From Crotophaga sulcirostris (Eukaryota; Chordata; Aves; Cuculiformes; Crotophagidae): 64,000 bases of DNA. A program made the position numbers and the translations under genes. The stretch covers positions 124,001 through 188,000 of the forward strand of contig VYZB01000747.1 of NCBI GenBank assembly GCA_013397455.1, written 5' to 3'. Positions 12,821 through 25,789 of this stretch are shown piece by piece. Below the pieces are notes generated by a model, which saw nothing but the letters and a program-made list of their open reading frames with translations, was not told the origin of the DNA and searched no databases. Numbering within the stretch: the stretch's first letter is position 1; each line of letters starts with the position of its first letter.

Positions 12821-13262
12821 TGTGGTTTAAACCCAGCTGGAAATTGAGCACCATGCATCTGCGCATTCCCTCCTCCCTCTCAACGGTATGAGGAGGAGAA
12901 TGAAAGGAAAAATTAAATTTATGGGTTGAGATAAAAACAGTTTAATAGGCCAAGAAAGGAAGAGAATAATCACCATAATCTTAATTATACAACAATAATA
13001 AAAATATACAGAAAAAAAATGATGCACAGTGCAATATCTCATCACGCAGTGACCAAAGCCCAGACTGATCCTAAGCAGCAACCGCACCTTCCCAGTCAGC
13101 TCCTCCCAGCTGTATACTGGGCATGATTTTATATGGTATGGAATATTCCCTGGGCCAGCTGTTCCAGCTATGCTCCCTCACAGCTTCTTTTGCACCTGCT
13201 TGTCTGTAGATCGTAGGACGATGAAGACTCCTTGATTTAGTATAAGCACCAAAATGGCAGTA
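12821..13262 (-). mobile_element. avian ERVL-type LTR, antisense, 5'-truncated
   Basis: Read on the minus strand, this follows a widespread avian endogenous-retrovirus LTR as I recall it. The plus strand starts TGTGGTTTAAACCCAGCTGG (the reversed 3' end of the LTR), then has the reversed poly(A) region (ATTAAA on the minus strand, 12941-12946) in the context GGGTTGAGATAAAAACAG. Farther in, near 13127-13134, is a minus-strand ATATAAAA box in a characteristic block around ATATGGTATGGAATATTCCC. Similarity fades at about 13262, so the distal U3 is missing and no second TG/CA end or target duplication can be defined. No gag, pol or env sequence adjoins it. It is a promoter-bearing relic without coding capacity. 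Confidence 0.8.
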
Positions 13263-14632
13263 AGCATGTATTTTAACGTAATGCAGGATACAGTTTTTGT
13301 TCTTTCCACTATGCTACTTTATTAATTTAGATATATATATTAAAGAATAAAGCTGGGCAATTGAAGACTTACAAAGTGGCTTTTGAAGGATCTTACTTAC
13401 ACTCATCGATTTGTTCCACAATATCAACTCTTTGTACTCAAAAATCTTTTTAAAGATAAACAGGACACCATTTTATATCAACTGCAGTAGCCAGTTCCAA
13501 CAATATATAAATTATGAAGAAAATTTTCTGCAATAAAATCGATTTGATCAAATTTGGAGCCTGATCCAAATAAAAAAATGAATGATAAAAAATTATTTCT
13601 GTTTTATACAGACATATTTATTGTCATTTAATAAAAATCCCTTATTTTAAATAATTTTAAGTTACTATTTTTCCTCTCTAGTCCTTCTGTTCTTTCAAAA
13701 ATTCTCCAAGATTTTTTAGTTGGACCCAATTTAGTTTTTGACTACACTTTCCATTGTAACAAAGATTCTGTTTCCAAAGACAATCCTTTGCATAGGCCTC
13801 ATGTCAAAAATATCTCTTGGATTTCCAGACTACCGTCATATCTTAGAATTTCAATAAACAGAAAAAGATATATACTTGCTGCAGTATTAACTTAAGGGGT
13901 CATTTCTTCAGCTGATCTGCTTCCTTTACATGAAGGTAAACTCATTCAGCAAGCTAGGATGATTAACTGCCGAAACAAAAATTGTTTATCTAGGTAGTTC
14001 TTTCTATTCTGTGTACTCTGCGATTTTCAAGGCCCTTAAAGTTGGCTTTCCATATTATACTCTAGAAAGCAATCTAAAAGGGTTCTGAGAGAATATTTGA
14101 ATAATCTCAGAAAAGAATAAAGACATGGCCTCAGAACAAAATCTGTTTGTATAAATGCTTTTCTTATCACTGTAATTTTGAATTCTGTGAAGGCAAATGT
14201 AAACAGTCAGGATTCTTCGTTTTCTGCTCTTGCTTCTAAGTGAGAAGGTAAGCATAAACAGATCCCATTTTATGATTTATGAGTACAACTCCATTTTGTT
14301 TAACATGATCTTCTGACATCCTTTTTTTGCAACAAAGGTTTTCCTGTGCAGGTACTGTGAGTATCTATTTAACATGAACTTTACACATTTTGGCATCCTG
14401 CATGTACTCTTTTTGGTTACAAAAGTGTTTACTAGTAGTGCTTACATGCTGAATTTTTGGCATACTGGTATGAACAGATGTGGCTGATGCAATAAAGTTT
14501 AGAGGTTAATGTGATACTCCTAGCAGAAAAAAAAAGCTCTTGTGGAGTTGAAGGCTGACAAGTAGTTGAATTGGCATTTGAAACCTAGTTAATTCTCATA
14601 TCACCATCTTAGCAGGAATAATGCCATCTAAC

Positions 14633-14656
14633 CATTACAACCAGATGGTTGTAATG
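14633..14656. repeat. perfect 24-bp inverted repeat
   Basis: CATTACAACCA and TGGTTGTAATG are exact 11-bp arms around the two-base spacer GA. Pairing stops at both outer edges. No transposon terminal repeat or terminator context was recognised. Confidence 0.8.
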
Positions 14657-15607
14657 TATACTGATGGCCGATGATAATGTATGTACAACAACTGGGGATG
14701 TTGAGGATTTAACTCTCTTCAGCCAGAGGGTCAATCCATGCAGTGCTTTCATGCATAAGATTAAGACAATAAGTTTTCCCTTGTGCTTCATCTCTCAGCT
14801 ACGCTGGATTAATCTCTTTGCTACTGTGTCCTTTTTCACAGTGGACTGGCACACCGATGATATCCACTGGCATTCCAGTTCAGCACACCAGGTATTCATA
14901 AAGCAAGTCTACTATATTCATCAAAAAATAGTAGCCTTCCCAAGAGTACTAATTGAAATTAGAGAAGTAAAAATGATTCTGAAAGGCAAACAAAATACTA
15001 GTTTTTTCTGGATTTCCACAAGATGCTCATAAATTAATCAAAAACACAGCCTGTTGAGAAAGAACATTCTAGTTTAATTTGTTTTCAATATAGTGTAATG
15101 TCACATGTAAGAACTACAGAAGAAAGTGGCAATAATATAATGTCATGCATTAAAAAAGACCACATAGTAAAGATCCGCTTAAATGATTTTGCTGACAACT
15201 CTTGGTCATGCACATATATAAGTGCTTGTACTAATTTTCTTTTTTGTCTCATAAGTGAGACTGAAAATATGTTATTCAGAAATACTTGAAAACTAAAGGA
15301 AAACTACTGAAGACAGGGATATCTGAAAGTCAGGAAGAAGAGATGGTCCAGAAACATGTGAAATAGCTTTTCAGTTTCACGGGCTAATATAATTTTTTGT
15401 AGTGCACAGGAAACTACTTCTTTTGGCAGCTCTTTACAGAAGCAAGTATGACTGACTTAATCACTACTTGAAGAGAAGGGAAGAAATATAACAGGAAAAC
15501 AGAATGTGACCAAGAAAGCTAGCATACCATGCACTACATTTGCATATAATAGCTTGGAAGAATGTTAAAGGTGAGACAAAAATTAACAAAAACTGTGCTA
15601 TAACTTG

Positions 15608-15698
15608 AAAAAAAAAAACACAAAACGAACAAACAACAAACCAAAAAAACCAACCAAACAAAAACACATAATAAAGCCACAAACCCACAACCAAAACA
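15608..15698. repeat. A/C-rich low-complexity tract
   Basis: About 90 bp of mostly A and C with irregular AAAC, AACAAAC and ACCAAAC units. It resembles the tract at 12388-12455 and, in reverse complement, the one at 41648-41712. Confidence 0.85.
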
Positions 15699-16900
15699 AC
15701 TGGCAAAAAAGAATGTCAGTACCATTACCTGTAGACTTGGTGAGAATACCATTAACATTACTGAGATAAGCATCCAAAGGTTCAAAACCAAAGTGCTCTG
15801 ATTTACAATCTCTTAATGGGATAGGTGAAGAAAATTTTAGAAACATGCAATAGGCTTTCCCTAATTTCTGGCTGTAGTAAGGAAAAAAAAGACAAGACAA
15901 TATCCTGACTAGTTGGCATTTTAAAGATGAGAAGAATGATTAAACATAACAGCAAAGAACAAAGTTAATCAATAAGGATTCAAGAAGAAAGTTAGATCTG
16001 TTTTCACCATGTTGGTTTGCTGTGACTGAGAGAGAGGTACTGAAGACCAATAAAATGTGAGATTGAACATGAGGAATATGAATGACTGATAAATTTAAAA
16101 TTAATTTGGTTAGAAGTGTAGTTTAAATCTCTATAAGCAAGTGGGCTCATTCAAGGAGGATTTGCAGAATGAAAGGGACAGTAAATCATTGATATAAAGA
16201 CAAAAAAATGAGCTAGAGAAAGACAGAATAATAAAATTCCAGAGAGTACAGGATATGAGTGACAAAAAAACAGTGATTTTTTCAAAACTATAGAAAATTA
16301 TAACTGATTATATTCTTAGAAACCTGCATGAAAAGTAGCCATGCGAGACACTGACAAGATAAGTTCCGATGACATAAACAAAGACATAAGTTTGTGTTGA
16401 TCATTAAACAGTGACTACCATACAATTAGCCAGTAATACCAGTAGTCTAAGAAGACACTTTTCCTTGTCTTTTTTGCCTGGACGAATAGTAGCTGTAAAA
16501 ATATAACTTAGTATATCTTTTACTTGCATCTTTCTTATTTCCTGTTTTTAGAATTTTGCTTGTTACTGGCTCTGGAACTGGACAATAATTTTATTTATTT
16601 TTCAGTAAAATGTGCCAATTAGTCAAACAATGGAAGGACACAGTTCAGAAGATACAAAATAATAACCAAAAGTAAAATAGCAATTGACGGTTGAACTAAA
16701 AATAAACTAGGTATTATAAAGAAATATAATAAAAATTTGTAATGCATCTAGGGAACATACTGAGTTATCAAATAGGGCTGGAAATCTGTAGAAAATAAAG
16801 ACAATACTAGAATAACAAATATACAGATGTTGGCATTTGTTTTGGTTTAAATACAGAAAGAAAATCCTAGAAGATATTTAACATTGTTCGTATTCAATTT

Positions 16901-17395
16901 TCACAGTACCACACTATTACAAGGTTGGAAAGGACCTTTGAGATCATCGAGTCCAACCTATTACCCAACACTAACACTAACACCAACACCAATCCATCAT
17001 CTAAACCATGGCACTAAGTCCCTCATCCAATCTCCTCTTCAACACCTCCAGGGACGGCGACTCCACCACCTCCCCAGGCAGCGCATTCCAATGGCTAATT
17101 ACCCTTTCAGTGAAGAATTTTTTCCTAATATCAAGCCTAAACCTCCCCTGACAAAGCTTGAGTCCATGTCCTCTAATTCTGTCACTGGTCACCTGAGAGA
17201 AGAGACCAACCCCTGTCTGATTACAACCTCCTTTTAGGTAGTTGTAGAGAGCAATAAGGTCACCTCTGAGCCTCCTCTTCTCCAGGCTAAACAGCCCCAG
17301 CTCCCTCAGTCGCTCCTCATAGGGCTTGTTCTCCAGCCCCTTCACCATCTTCGTTGCTCTCCTCTGGACACACTCCAGTATCCTGACATCTTTTT
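16901..17395 (-). mobile_element. CR1 LINE 3' fragment, antisense, 5'-truncated
   Basis: Same subfamily and orientation as 4858-5345. The plus strand begins TCACAGTACCACACTATTAC, the reversed CR1 tail, and ends after GACATCTTT at about 17392. The minus-strand frame from 17001 carries the intact ORF2 C-terminus, with landmarks [64 protein letters not shown] and LPGEVV, then a stop. The frame also runs upstream into unique DNA to 17522; that extra part is accidental. A short CTAACA/CCAACA expansion near 16970-16992 distinguishes this copy. The lack of internal stops suggests a relatively young insertion. Confidence 0.94.
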
Positions 17396-19009
17396 TTCCA
17401 GAAATTTCCCCATTGTTACATCGATAATTGGTATTTTCATAGATGACTGTTCTATTATTGTTATCACTAGTATTATTACTTTTGTGCAGGCTACTTTTGA
17501 TTTGATGATCACAGGTCACCATAGAAAAAAATGGAAAGTGGAGGTGACATATGAGGAGATTTCCTTAGAAATACTGAGGGAAATACATAGCAAAGTCTCA
17601 TTTGTGCAAATATTTTTTACTAAATGGGAAAATCAGCTGGTATGCAAGATTTGAAATTGCAGAATATAATTCCTACCAGCACTTCCTCAAACTATCAAAG
17701 AAATATATATATATGTTTTTTCAGAATGTAAACCTATGGTTTTTCTGCTTCTGTATAATCAAGCATGAAAGGAATCATTTGACTGAAATTTTCACATTTT
17801 TCACAGAATTCATTCTATAATACGACTTTTGAATCTTTTATATCTTCAATAATCTAGTAAATTCTCCAGTGGTAAGATTTAGCCTTCAAAATATAAACAC
17901 TGAATTTACTAAGAATTTCACAGTGGAAACCTCTTTAAATAAGGGAACAAATGCTAAGCAAGTCTGAAAAATTACACCCTTTATATTTTATATACAGCTA
18001 AAAAAAGTCTCTCATCTCCACCTCTGCTTTAGTTAAGTAGGTTGTTCTGAGACACCAGCTCCATTAAAGCACTCTTCCAAGGCCATAGTCATAAAACCAT
18101 GACAGTGGAATATATGCCCTCTTTATATTCATGCTAGATTACTTTCCTTCCACATCCTCATTCCACTTCTAGAATTGATAGTCTCATTTCTTTGACATGG
18201 TGTAATATTACTAGGGATGTAGAGAAGTGGCATGTGGAATATGGAGAAGTAGTTTTCCTTTATTTTTACTTCTAGGGTCTGCATTGTTTAAATTTATTTT
18301 TAAACTTAACAGAATAGGTTTGCATAAAAAGACGTAGTAGATATCAGTCCTATGTAGACTCAAAATAATATGAATAGGAGGAGTTATGACTTATAAACTC
18401 AAAAGTAACAGCAATGCAAAGTGAAGATCATCTTGACTTTCTCAGATTCATGCCATACTGTAAGAAGACAGACATCTAGATTATTCTGAAAGTGAAGCCT
18501 GATCAGTGTTCTCTGTTTTAAACCCAAATAAAACATAATATTCTTAAATCCTTGCCTCACTACATCAATTTCTTTACTTCTGTGAGAAGAGAAAGAAGAG
18601 TTGGTTTAAGGGTACTTTCTTTAAGTTTATGTTTGTAATCACTTTGAGGTCACTATCACATCTAAAATGACTCATGCTGCAGAAGGTATCTCTGACTGAT
18701 GCAATTGTAGTACAGGACATTTTGATTTACCTGTAGACATAACACTGCAATATTTTCCTGACCATATCTGCTCCACTGGGAGTGGAGTGAGATGAGAGAG
18801 ACACATTGCAGAGTGCTTTCTTTATCTCAACTAAAAAAAGCCTGAAAAAAATGGTATAATAAAATAGCTCATTTAATAAGACAGAATAAGAGGACAATAG
18901 GTAGTAAATCTTCTGTCTTCAGAAACTGTGGACCTTGCATTCATGCAGCATCTGATGAAGCTCAGAGCCCTGATGTATTTGCCCTAAGGTATGAGACACA
19001 GACTCTGTC
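17396..19009. other. AT-rich non-coding DNA, no gene seen
   Basis: Unique sequence with a short AT dinucleotide run near 17706. No exon, RNA gene or recognised repeat family was seen. Confidence 0.5.
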
Positions 19010-19390
19010 TGTTGTCCCCAAACTGGGTTCACTTACCCACTGTTCAAAACACCAATCAACACAGAGTTGAGGTATTCTTTTAATTCATATTTGCACAAAG
19101 ATGGATGCTAGGTCGTATTTCACAAAGCTAGCATATCCCATGAATGCATTACAATATATTTATCTCGTTGTATGATTACCATAAACCTACCCAAAATTAC
19201 ACTTATTGGTTATACTTAGCATCAATAGCATCATTTGCTATTGGTTAAACATATTTAAATCAGCCGCTCTTCCTATGTCATGCTTCTTTGGCAATAATGG
19301 GCCTTTGGCCTAAGGCCTTAGGTGCCTTCTGGGGCAGAATGCTCCCTTCTGGCCAACCTTCTTCAAAAGTATAGTCATTAGCAAGGCATG
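19010..19390 (-). mobile_element. possible LTR, class II-like, antisense
   Basis: On the minus strand the block has LTR-like order: two CCAAT-containing words (ACCAATAGC, ACCAATAA), a TATA-like GATAAATATA at about 19157-19166, an ATTAAAAG poly(A)-like signal about 80 bp downstream, then a U5-like stretch ending GGGGACAACA at 19010. A 14-bp palindrome CCTAAGGCCTTAGG (19309-19322) lies in the would-be U3. The compact layout recalls avian class II (alpharetrovirus-related) LTRs. No target duplication was found, the left U3 edge is a guess, and no internal proviral sequence adjoins it. It could instead be unique DNA with suggestive words. Confidence 0.35.
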
Positions 19391-22300
19391 TATTGTTCAT
19401 ACAAAGTAATCAGGCTTTCACGACAAAGCTATTCAGTGGTCCTCCTGAGAAGATCCAGGCAATGTATTTAATCCTAAATATACAATGTCACTGTAGCCTA
19501 GACACCGACTCAAACATGGTTTTACTTAATCTTCATTTTGTTTACACTGTTCTTGTTTCAACATGCTCCACTGTTCCAGTGGAAAGCTCCACTGCATGTC
19601 GTGTCCATGGAGAGAGGTTCCTCCTTTTTGCTGGTTCAAGCTGTAATATACCATTTATTAAAAAGCCCACAACTATCTTCAAAAAGAATATTCACATGAA
19701 AACTTTTTGCTGCAACTCCATGCACAAGTGGAAGCTGCTTACTCAGGTTAACTGAGTCTTAGTCTGGGTCACTGACTCCTTGAAGTTACAGTGGTCTCTT
19801 GATGAGTATCACTACATTCCACTCCTCCATCCACATACAGTTTATGTTTCTTTAAAATATCATAAGCTACAGGTTATATTAATAACATACAGGGTTCTCA
19901 AGCCCTGAGTACAAGAACCAAAAAAAACCGATATACCTGTTGAAGAACGCTAACTTCTCAGATACAATATATTCTGCAAGGCTCCCAATGCACCATAGTA
20001 CTACTCTGTACAATTAATGTAGACAGAAATAATTAATGTTCTAAGATGCACAGATGTGTATAATTCAAATAAATGTCAGAGGCAAGGAGAACTTGGCGCA
20101 GCCTGAATGCCTTTGTCAAGAAAGAAGAGGAGTTGTGTAGTGTGATCCTGAGTGACAGGAAGAAAGTGAGATTTTAAGCAGTGCCATGAGGGAGGACAAG
20201 AATTAGTTACATAGGGTGGTTTTTTTGTTTGTTTGCTTGCTTTGAGGAAGCATAAGAATTTTAGTCTCATTAAGGTTAAATTGAAGTCAGGAAAATTTAA
20301 AAGGCAATATCAGAGAGAGAGAATAAGAAACAAGAAGGACGAGAAGAAGACAAGGCAGTACTAGAAAACTTAATCTTTATATAGAAAAATATTGTCTTTC
20401 CTCAGAGGAGTTAAGCTTTTCTTCATCTCGAGTATTATTAAAATTCTGTAGAATTCTTTCTTCCAAAGCTGTTTAAGTTTTAAGCTTACATTTATCTGCT
20501 GGCAACCTGGGCCAGTTGGTTTTTTTTTTACATATTTACGCATTTTTCATGAGAAATAAAAAACTTTTATATTTATTTAGCACTGAAGTAATTATGTGAT
20601 ATGGGCTGATAAATACTAAAAGAATATCTTTCAAAAGAGGAATGAAAGTTAGTATGTTTGGGTTTGTGTCAGCAAAATTATTTATTCTCTTTACAATATT
20701 TTTGTCCCAGTCACCTGGGAAATCAGACCAAGCCACAGATCAGTAGGCTGAATAGCATTTCTAATATTCATCAAACAGAGAATACACCATTTTGGACAAG
20801 ATGAAAATCTTCCTACGGAAAATTTAAATATGTGTGTCTATTACTCTGTCCTTTAGAAAAATTGCTTAGTAATTCTGTTTTACATCTAAAGGAAGGTGTG
20901 TGTTTCTTCTCTTACAAATCAGATTGAACATCATTCCTCATGTAAAGATGACAGAAGATCAGATACAGAAAAGGGTTTAATATTTTTTTCTTGAAGTGTG
21001 AATTGGCAGATATCAGTTATAATTTCTGAGTGGTTTTCACAAAATGCTGTGGATTTCTGTAATAATTTATCTTTTAAGTCTTTAAAATTTTAGTATCAGC
21101 TCATATGAAGACACAGCTGATTTTTACCAGACTAATTAACTCTGGTTTAGACACATTAGAAGTATTGCCAGAGTACATGATGCAAATAAATCAGTCATGA
21201 ATCCTTAGTACACAAAGCTACTGTGTCATTCCACTAAGACATAAGGAATACTTAGAAGAGTCTGGTTTGCTGTAAAGTTTTGATTTGCCAAATAAATGCA
21301 ATAACTACTTGAGAAGAAAATAACCTTAAAATATTGTTCAAAATGATATTTTAGGTGAAAAGTAACTTAGCAAACAAAATTTTTTGTTTTGTTTTCAAGT
21401 ATCCAAGAAAAAAGATCTAAACTTTGCTGCATGGGAGGACAAAAGAAGCTGGTCTCTAGTGTGCTTTTAGATTTTCACTCCATTAATTTGCTTTTTCTGG
21501 AGTGTGGTAGCATTTAGAAATCTTTTTTTCTTTTTTTTTTAATTGAAATGCAAAGTACTATCTTATGTATTCTTAATAGGATTAAAGGGTTCATCATTCC
21601 CTCCTACCTCGCTGGGTAATTGTACAGATGTACATTAATTAGGTATGTGTCTGTGTTTTCATCTTCCACAGGTTCTCATTTGTTTATTTGGCTGGGGATT
21701 TTTTGTTTTGAGGTTTGAGGGGATGAACTAATTGCCATGAAGTATTCAGTTTTATTGTAAGCCTTGGAAGTAATGGAAACATTTAGAAGAATGTTACTTC
21801 AACATTTTCCTCAAATCAATAATTCCATGCAAGTTAACAAAGCTTTATGCAACGCAGAGTTATGATTTGGTTTTATACATGCAAATAGAGAGACACGTGA
21901 TTATATATTATTTGTGGTTTCAACGTTATAGCTATAATAGTATAAGAACTATCAGCCTGTTAAAGAAGATCACTTTCCCATTTTAGGGCTTTCTTTTTAT
22001 ACGCACTGATCTTAATTAGATAAATTTGGTCAAAGGCAATTAAAGAGATTATAAGAACAGCCATAATCTCAAAAAGTATCCTTTCTTTAAAAGCAGACAT
22101 AAACACATGAACAGGTATAAAGTGAAGAATAAGAAGAGACTGAGCATATATCATGCTTTCCCTTAGTATTTCTAGGCCATTGAAGACAATGCTCACAAAA
22201 TTAAGCATCAGTTTAGGTATCTGCAACCCTTATTGATTACAAAAAAATTGCGGAAGATCTAGCCTGTCCTTGGCAGGAGACTAATATCTGTTCTTCCTGA

Positions 22301-22549
22301 TCCTGGACCTTCAGGAAAGGGTCTTTCATGAATGGAAGATCTACAGATGGGAATATTTTCATCCTAAGGAGGAACTATTATTTGTCAGGATTTATCCCTA
22401 CGAGTAACTGAAGAGAAAATAATATAAGGTAACACAGAAAAATGATGTTTTAAACTGCATTAATTCACATATGCATGACAGGAATTCAAAATGAAAGTGT
22501 TCTTTACGTTATGTAGCTTAGTTAATTCAGGAATATTAAGGGTCTGCTA
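19391..22549. other. AT-rich non-coding DNA, no gene seen
   Basis: The 120-codon open frame at 19393-19755 (+) is unrecognised and has no supporting signals. The rest is unique sequence. A segment near 21060-21330 contains an octamer word ATGCAAAT and looks non-repetitive, but no function can be claimed. Confidence 0.5.
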
Positions 22550-22672
22550 CAGATCATTGGATCAGGTAGAGCGAGTGGATAAGGCCCTCTATAGGTGTCA
22601 TTACTGATCAGGCAGTTGGACTAAAGGATTGCTGAAGTCCCTTTCAACCGAAATACTATATCGTAAACTGCA
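22550..22672 (+). mobile_element. degraded CR1 3' tail remnant
   Basis: The words CAGTTGGACTAAAGGATTGC and AAGTCCCTTTCAACCGAAAT follow the conserved CR1 3' UTR line (GTTGGACTAGATGATC then GGTCCCTTCCAACCC). The left boundary is uncertain and no coding part remains. It is an old, diverged copy. Confidence 0.6.
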
Positions 22673-23225
22673 AAGTCACATTAGTGTGATATTATGTCTG
22701 AGTCTTGTGTATTTGTCCCATCTCTAAAGCACTGAACATGTAGAGAAACGAAACTAATATATTCTAAAAAATTAAGAATAGAGAAGTTATTCCAGTGATG
22801 TGAGTATATATTGTATCTATATTAATCGTGTCAAAAAAGAAAAGACATTTCTAAACAAAGTACAGGAAAAACACAAACCCGCATTAGGTGTTGCAATCTA
22901 ATAGTAATGCTTATTCAAATGTTGACCATAGTTTTATTTACTTTTTATGAATAAAAGCTTCATAAAACAAGCCAATTTCAGTATGTAGTACTGAAATATT
23001 ATACCTCTGAAAATAATAAATTGGGAGGAGGACTTCTATTTGCCAAAAACCTGACATATTTTTTAAAGAGCATAGTAAGCAGAACCACTAAGGATGGAAC
23101 TGTACACTACCAATAACAGTAAGATCAGAATTTCTCACTGAAAATCAAAAAAATCTTCTTCGTTGTTAGTACCTGTGGAAAAAAGCAAACAAAATACAGG
23201 AACACAAGGAGCTGAAAGGCACTGT

Positions 23226-23252
23226 TGTTTTGTTTTGTTTTGTTTTTTTACA
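23226..23252. repeat. (TTTTG)n simple repeat
   Basis: Four to five TTTTG units followed by a T run. Confidence 0.85.
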
Positions 23253-25437
23253 AGTGCTAACCTCATCAAAATGGTTGTCTGACCAGAAGAAAGCAGTCAC
23301 TTTCAGTAATTCTGTCTCATGGCTGTATTGAGGGGAGGGAAATTTCATCAAGACACTTTTCTTTGTCAGAAGGATTCTGTGGTATAGAAACACACAAGGC
23401 AAGCAAAGTAGCTTCAGTTTCACTGTTGTAAGCAAGGATATCAACTACAAGGCTGAAGAGCTAATGATAACAGAGCAGTGGTAGCTCAGAGTTCAGTCTA
23501 TGAAGCCAGTTTGTCCTGATTGCTTGTGCAGCCTGCAACAAACCTGTCTTATTTGACTACATAGTTATCTCCACACAAATTAATCTAAAGCTTATACATG
23601 TATATGCACTCAGCCATTGTTCAAGGAAAGTAGTCTTTACGGTTAAATGAGATAATTACTAGGGAAAGACCAGTTTGCTGTGTTCTCTTTGTCTGCATAT
23701 GCTGCCAGGAGATTAAAATCACACATATATATATTCATATAGCTTAGTATTGTCAGTAACGCTTCATTTAGAAATACATGAATATCAAAGTAAATTTATT
23801 CGAATAGTTAAAAAGGGATTGAATTGATTCAGAATTAACAGGGTTTCCCTTTCAGTCTCTAAGTTAACTTCTGAATTGACTTTTGAAGTAATGGTTGTTA
23901 CTCCATGTCCTGAACAAGAAAAGATGACCTTTGGAAAAGACAGTCAGTGTACACTGCAGCATTACATGATAAATGGTAGGATGTACAGGCTGGGGCCATT
24001 AAGGCCTGCTAGTGCCCTCAGGACCCTGAAAGCATGATGTATCAGTGAATTTCCTATCTGCTTACTTTACTGTGCCGGCTTAGTATTAAAAGAACGTTGG
24101 ATGGTTTAAAAATATCCAGCATTTCCTTACAGATACAGTCCTAATCCTGTTTAATCTGTGTAGTTTACTTACTGTATCTTTGAGCTGGTTTTTTTTCCTA
24201 ATCCAGACATTAAATTTCTCATACATACAGTTACAGATATGCACATCTCAACGGGATCAAAGCCCATGGCTAATTCATGACATAAAACTACATTTCAAGG
24301 AGATTTCTTAGTTTGGGTAATTCCCTGCATTTTCTTTGATAAAAATGCTTTCATCTTGAATTTTACAAAAAAATCCCCTACTTAATGAGTGTATACAAAT
24401 ATGTCTATTATTTGTATTATTTTTTTATATTAAAAGTTCGTATTAGAGTCCTATCTCTTTCCAATATTCTATTTTTCTGAATTACTAATGTCTTTTCAGT
24501 CTTTTCCTCTCTTCTATCATGTTTCTAGCTAGACTGACATCAGTTTTATTTAAGATAAATGGAGGGAGGTTTCACTCTCCCTTCTGGAGAAAAGTCTCAT
24601 TATCTATTTTAAAATTAGACAGTGGTAAAGAAAGTAAAACTGAAAAAGTACAAGATTTCATTTATTTTATTGTTAACTATTTGTAAAATTCAACTTTTTC
24701 ACCAAAATAAGGTTGCATAGAGAATGAATATGATGAGAAAGTGCTTTAAAAAAACCCAGAAACAACAAGAAAGCAAAACTGTAGTCATAGAAACACTAAT
24801 ATCTTAATTTACAAGTGATCACTTTTGAGTATATTGTCATGCACATGATGATTGCATTATATAAACATAATAACAGTTTAAATCATGACACACATTATTC
24901 TACAAACTTGTCCATTCATACCAAAAATGATACAAATCAATGCCAAAGTTCAGTATCTACATCTTCAGTGTTGTGATTCACATAAAGGTTTACTTTATTT
25001 TCCTCTATTTTCTCAAATTATCAATCACACTTAAATTCAGTTTTAACACGAATAAATTATACTATGCTCAAACTTTTTCAATACTTTTACCAGTACTTTA
25101 TATCACAATAAAATCTGAAAACACAGTTCATGGTGATAAATGGTAAAGGCAATTCTCCTGTTTGATAGAAGAAATCCTGAAATAGGAGAAGGGCAGATGT
25201 AGTCACAAGTACTACATATTGCCTCCTCACAGAAAAACAGTATAGAAACAAGTTGGAAATGTACTTTGCTGTTTTACACTACTAAATTTTTTTGCAACAT
25301 TTTCAGAAGATCTCAATGTTATTCATTTTTTTTTTGGAGACTACAATGCAAACATATAACCCTGCAACATACAGCCTTGTAATGAATAGAAAAAAAGAAA
25401 GAACAATTGAATAGTTTTAAAACCATAAGACCCTGAC

Positions 25438-25476
25438 GAGAGGAAAGGAGAAGAAAGGAGAAAGAAAGGAAAAGTA
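25438..25476. repeat. purine-rich low-complexity tract
   Basis: Almost pure A/G run with AGGAAAGGAG and AGAAAGGAGA units. Confidence 0.75.
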
Positions 25477-25789
25477 GATCTAACAGAAATGTGCTATTTT
25501 TTCAAGGTAAGGAGGATGGTACCAATAGTATTATGCTCCAAAAAAGAAAGAAAGAAAATAGACATCTGAAAAATAAGCCTATATAGGTGATTTAACTTCA
25601 ATGATTTGTCAGTCAAAGCAGCAGCGAAAGGATAGAAACAATGTCTTAAACAAGCAAGATACACACAAAAGCTGAAACCAATAAAAAAGGCTACTAATTT
25701 GTTTTGTCACATCTGAAGAAATAACACATGATCTAAAGGAAAGTACTTATTTTACAGCAAACCAAATCATAATAGATATTAGTATGAAT

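Larger units (their letters stand above)
13263..16900. other. AT-rich non-coding DNA, no gene seen
   Basis: Unique sequence apart from a perfect palindrome at 14633-14656 and an A/C-rich low-complexity block at about 15608-15698. The 122-codon open frame at 14664-15032 (+) has no recognisable domain and no flanking gene signals. Hydrophobic minus-strand frames at 15464-15900 run across the A/C-rich block and are artefacts. Confidence 0.5.
22673..25789. other. AT-rich non-coding DNA with simple repeats
   Basis: Unique sequence with a TTTTG repeat (23226-23252) and purine-rich AAAGG/AAAG tracts (25438-25476 and about 25540-25557). Open frames are short and unrecognised. Confidence 0.5.

Noticed and set aside
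14664..15032. 122-codon open frame on the + strand
   Set aside because: No domain, no repeat similarity, no splice or promoter context; consistent with chance in a 64-kb window.
15464..15900. Hydrophobic minus-strand frames that look like membrane segments
   Set aside because: They cross an A/C-rich low-complexity tract, whose reverse complement encodes Phe, Leu, Val and Cys runs. There are no other gene signals.
17001..17522. 173-codon open frame on the - strand
   Set aside because: The C-terminal part is the CR1 ORF2 end and the upstream part is accidental read-through into unique DNA. It is not a host gene.
19393..19755. 120-codon open frame on the + strand
   Set aside because: No recognisable motif and no gene context; adjoining sequence may be an LTR.
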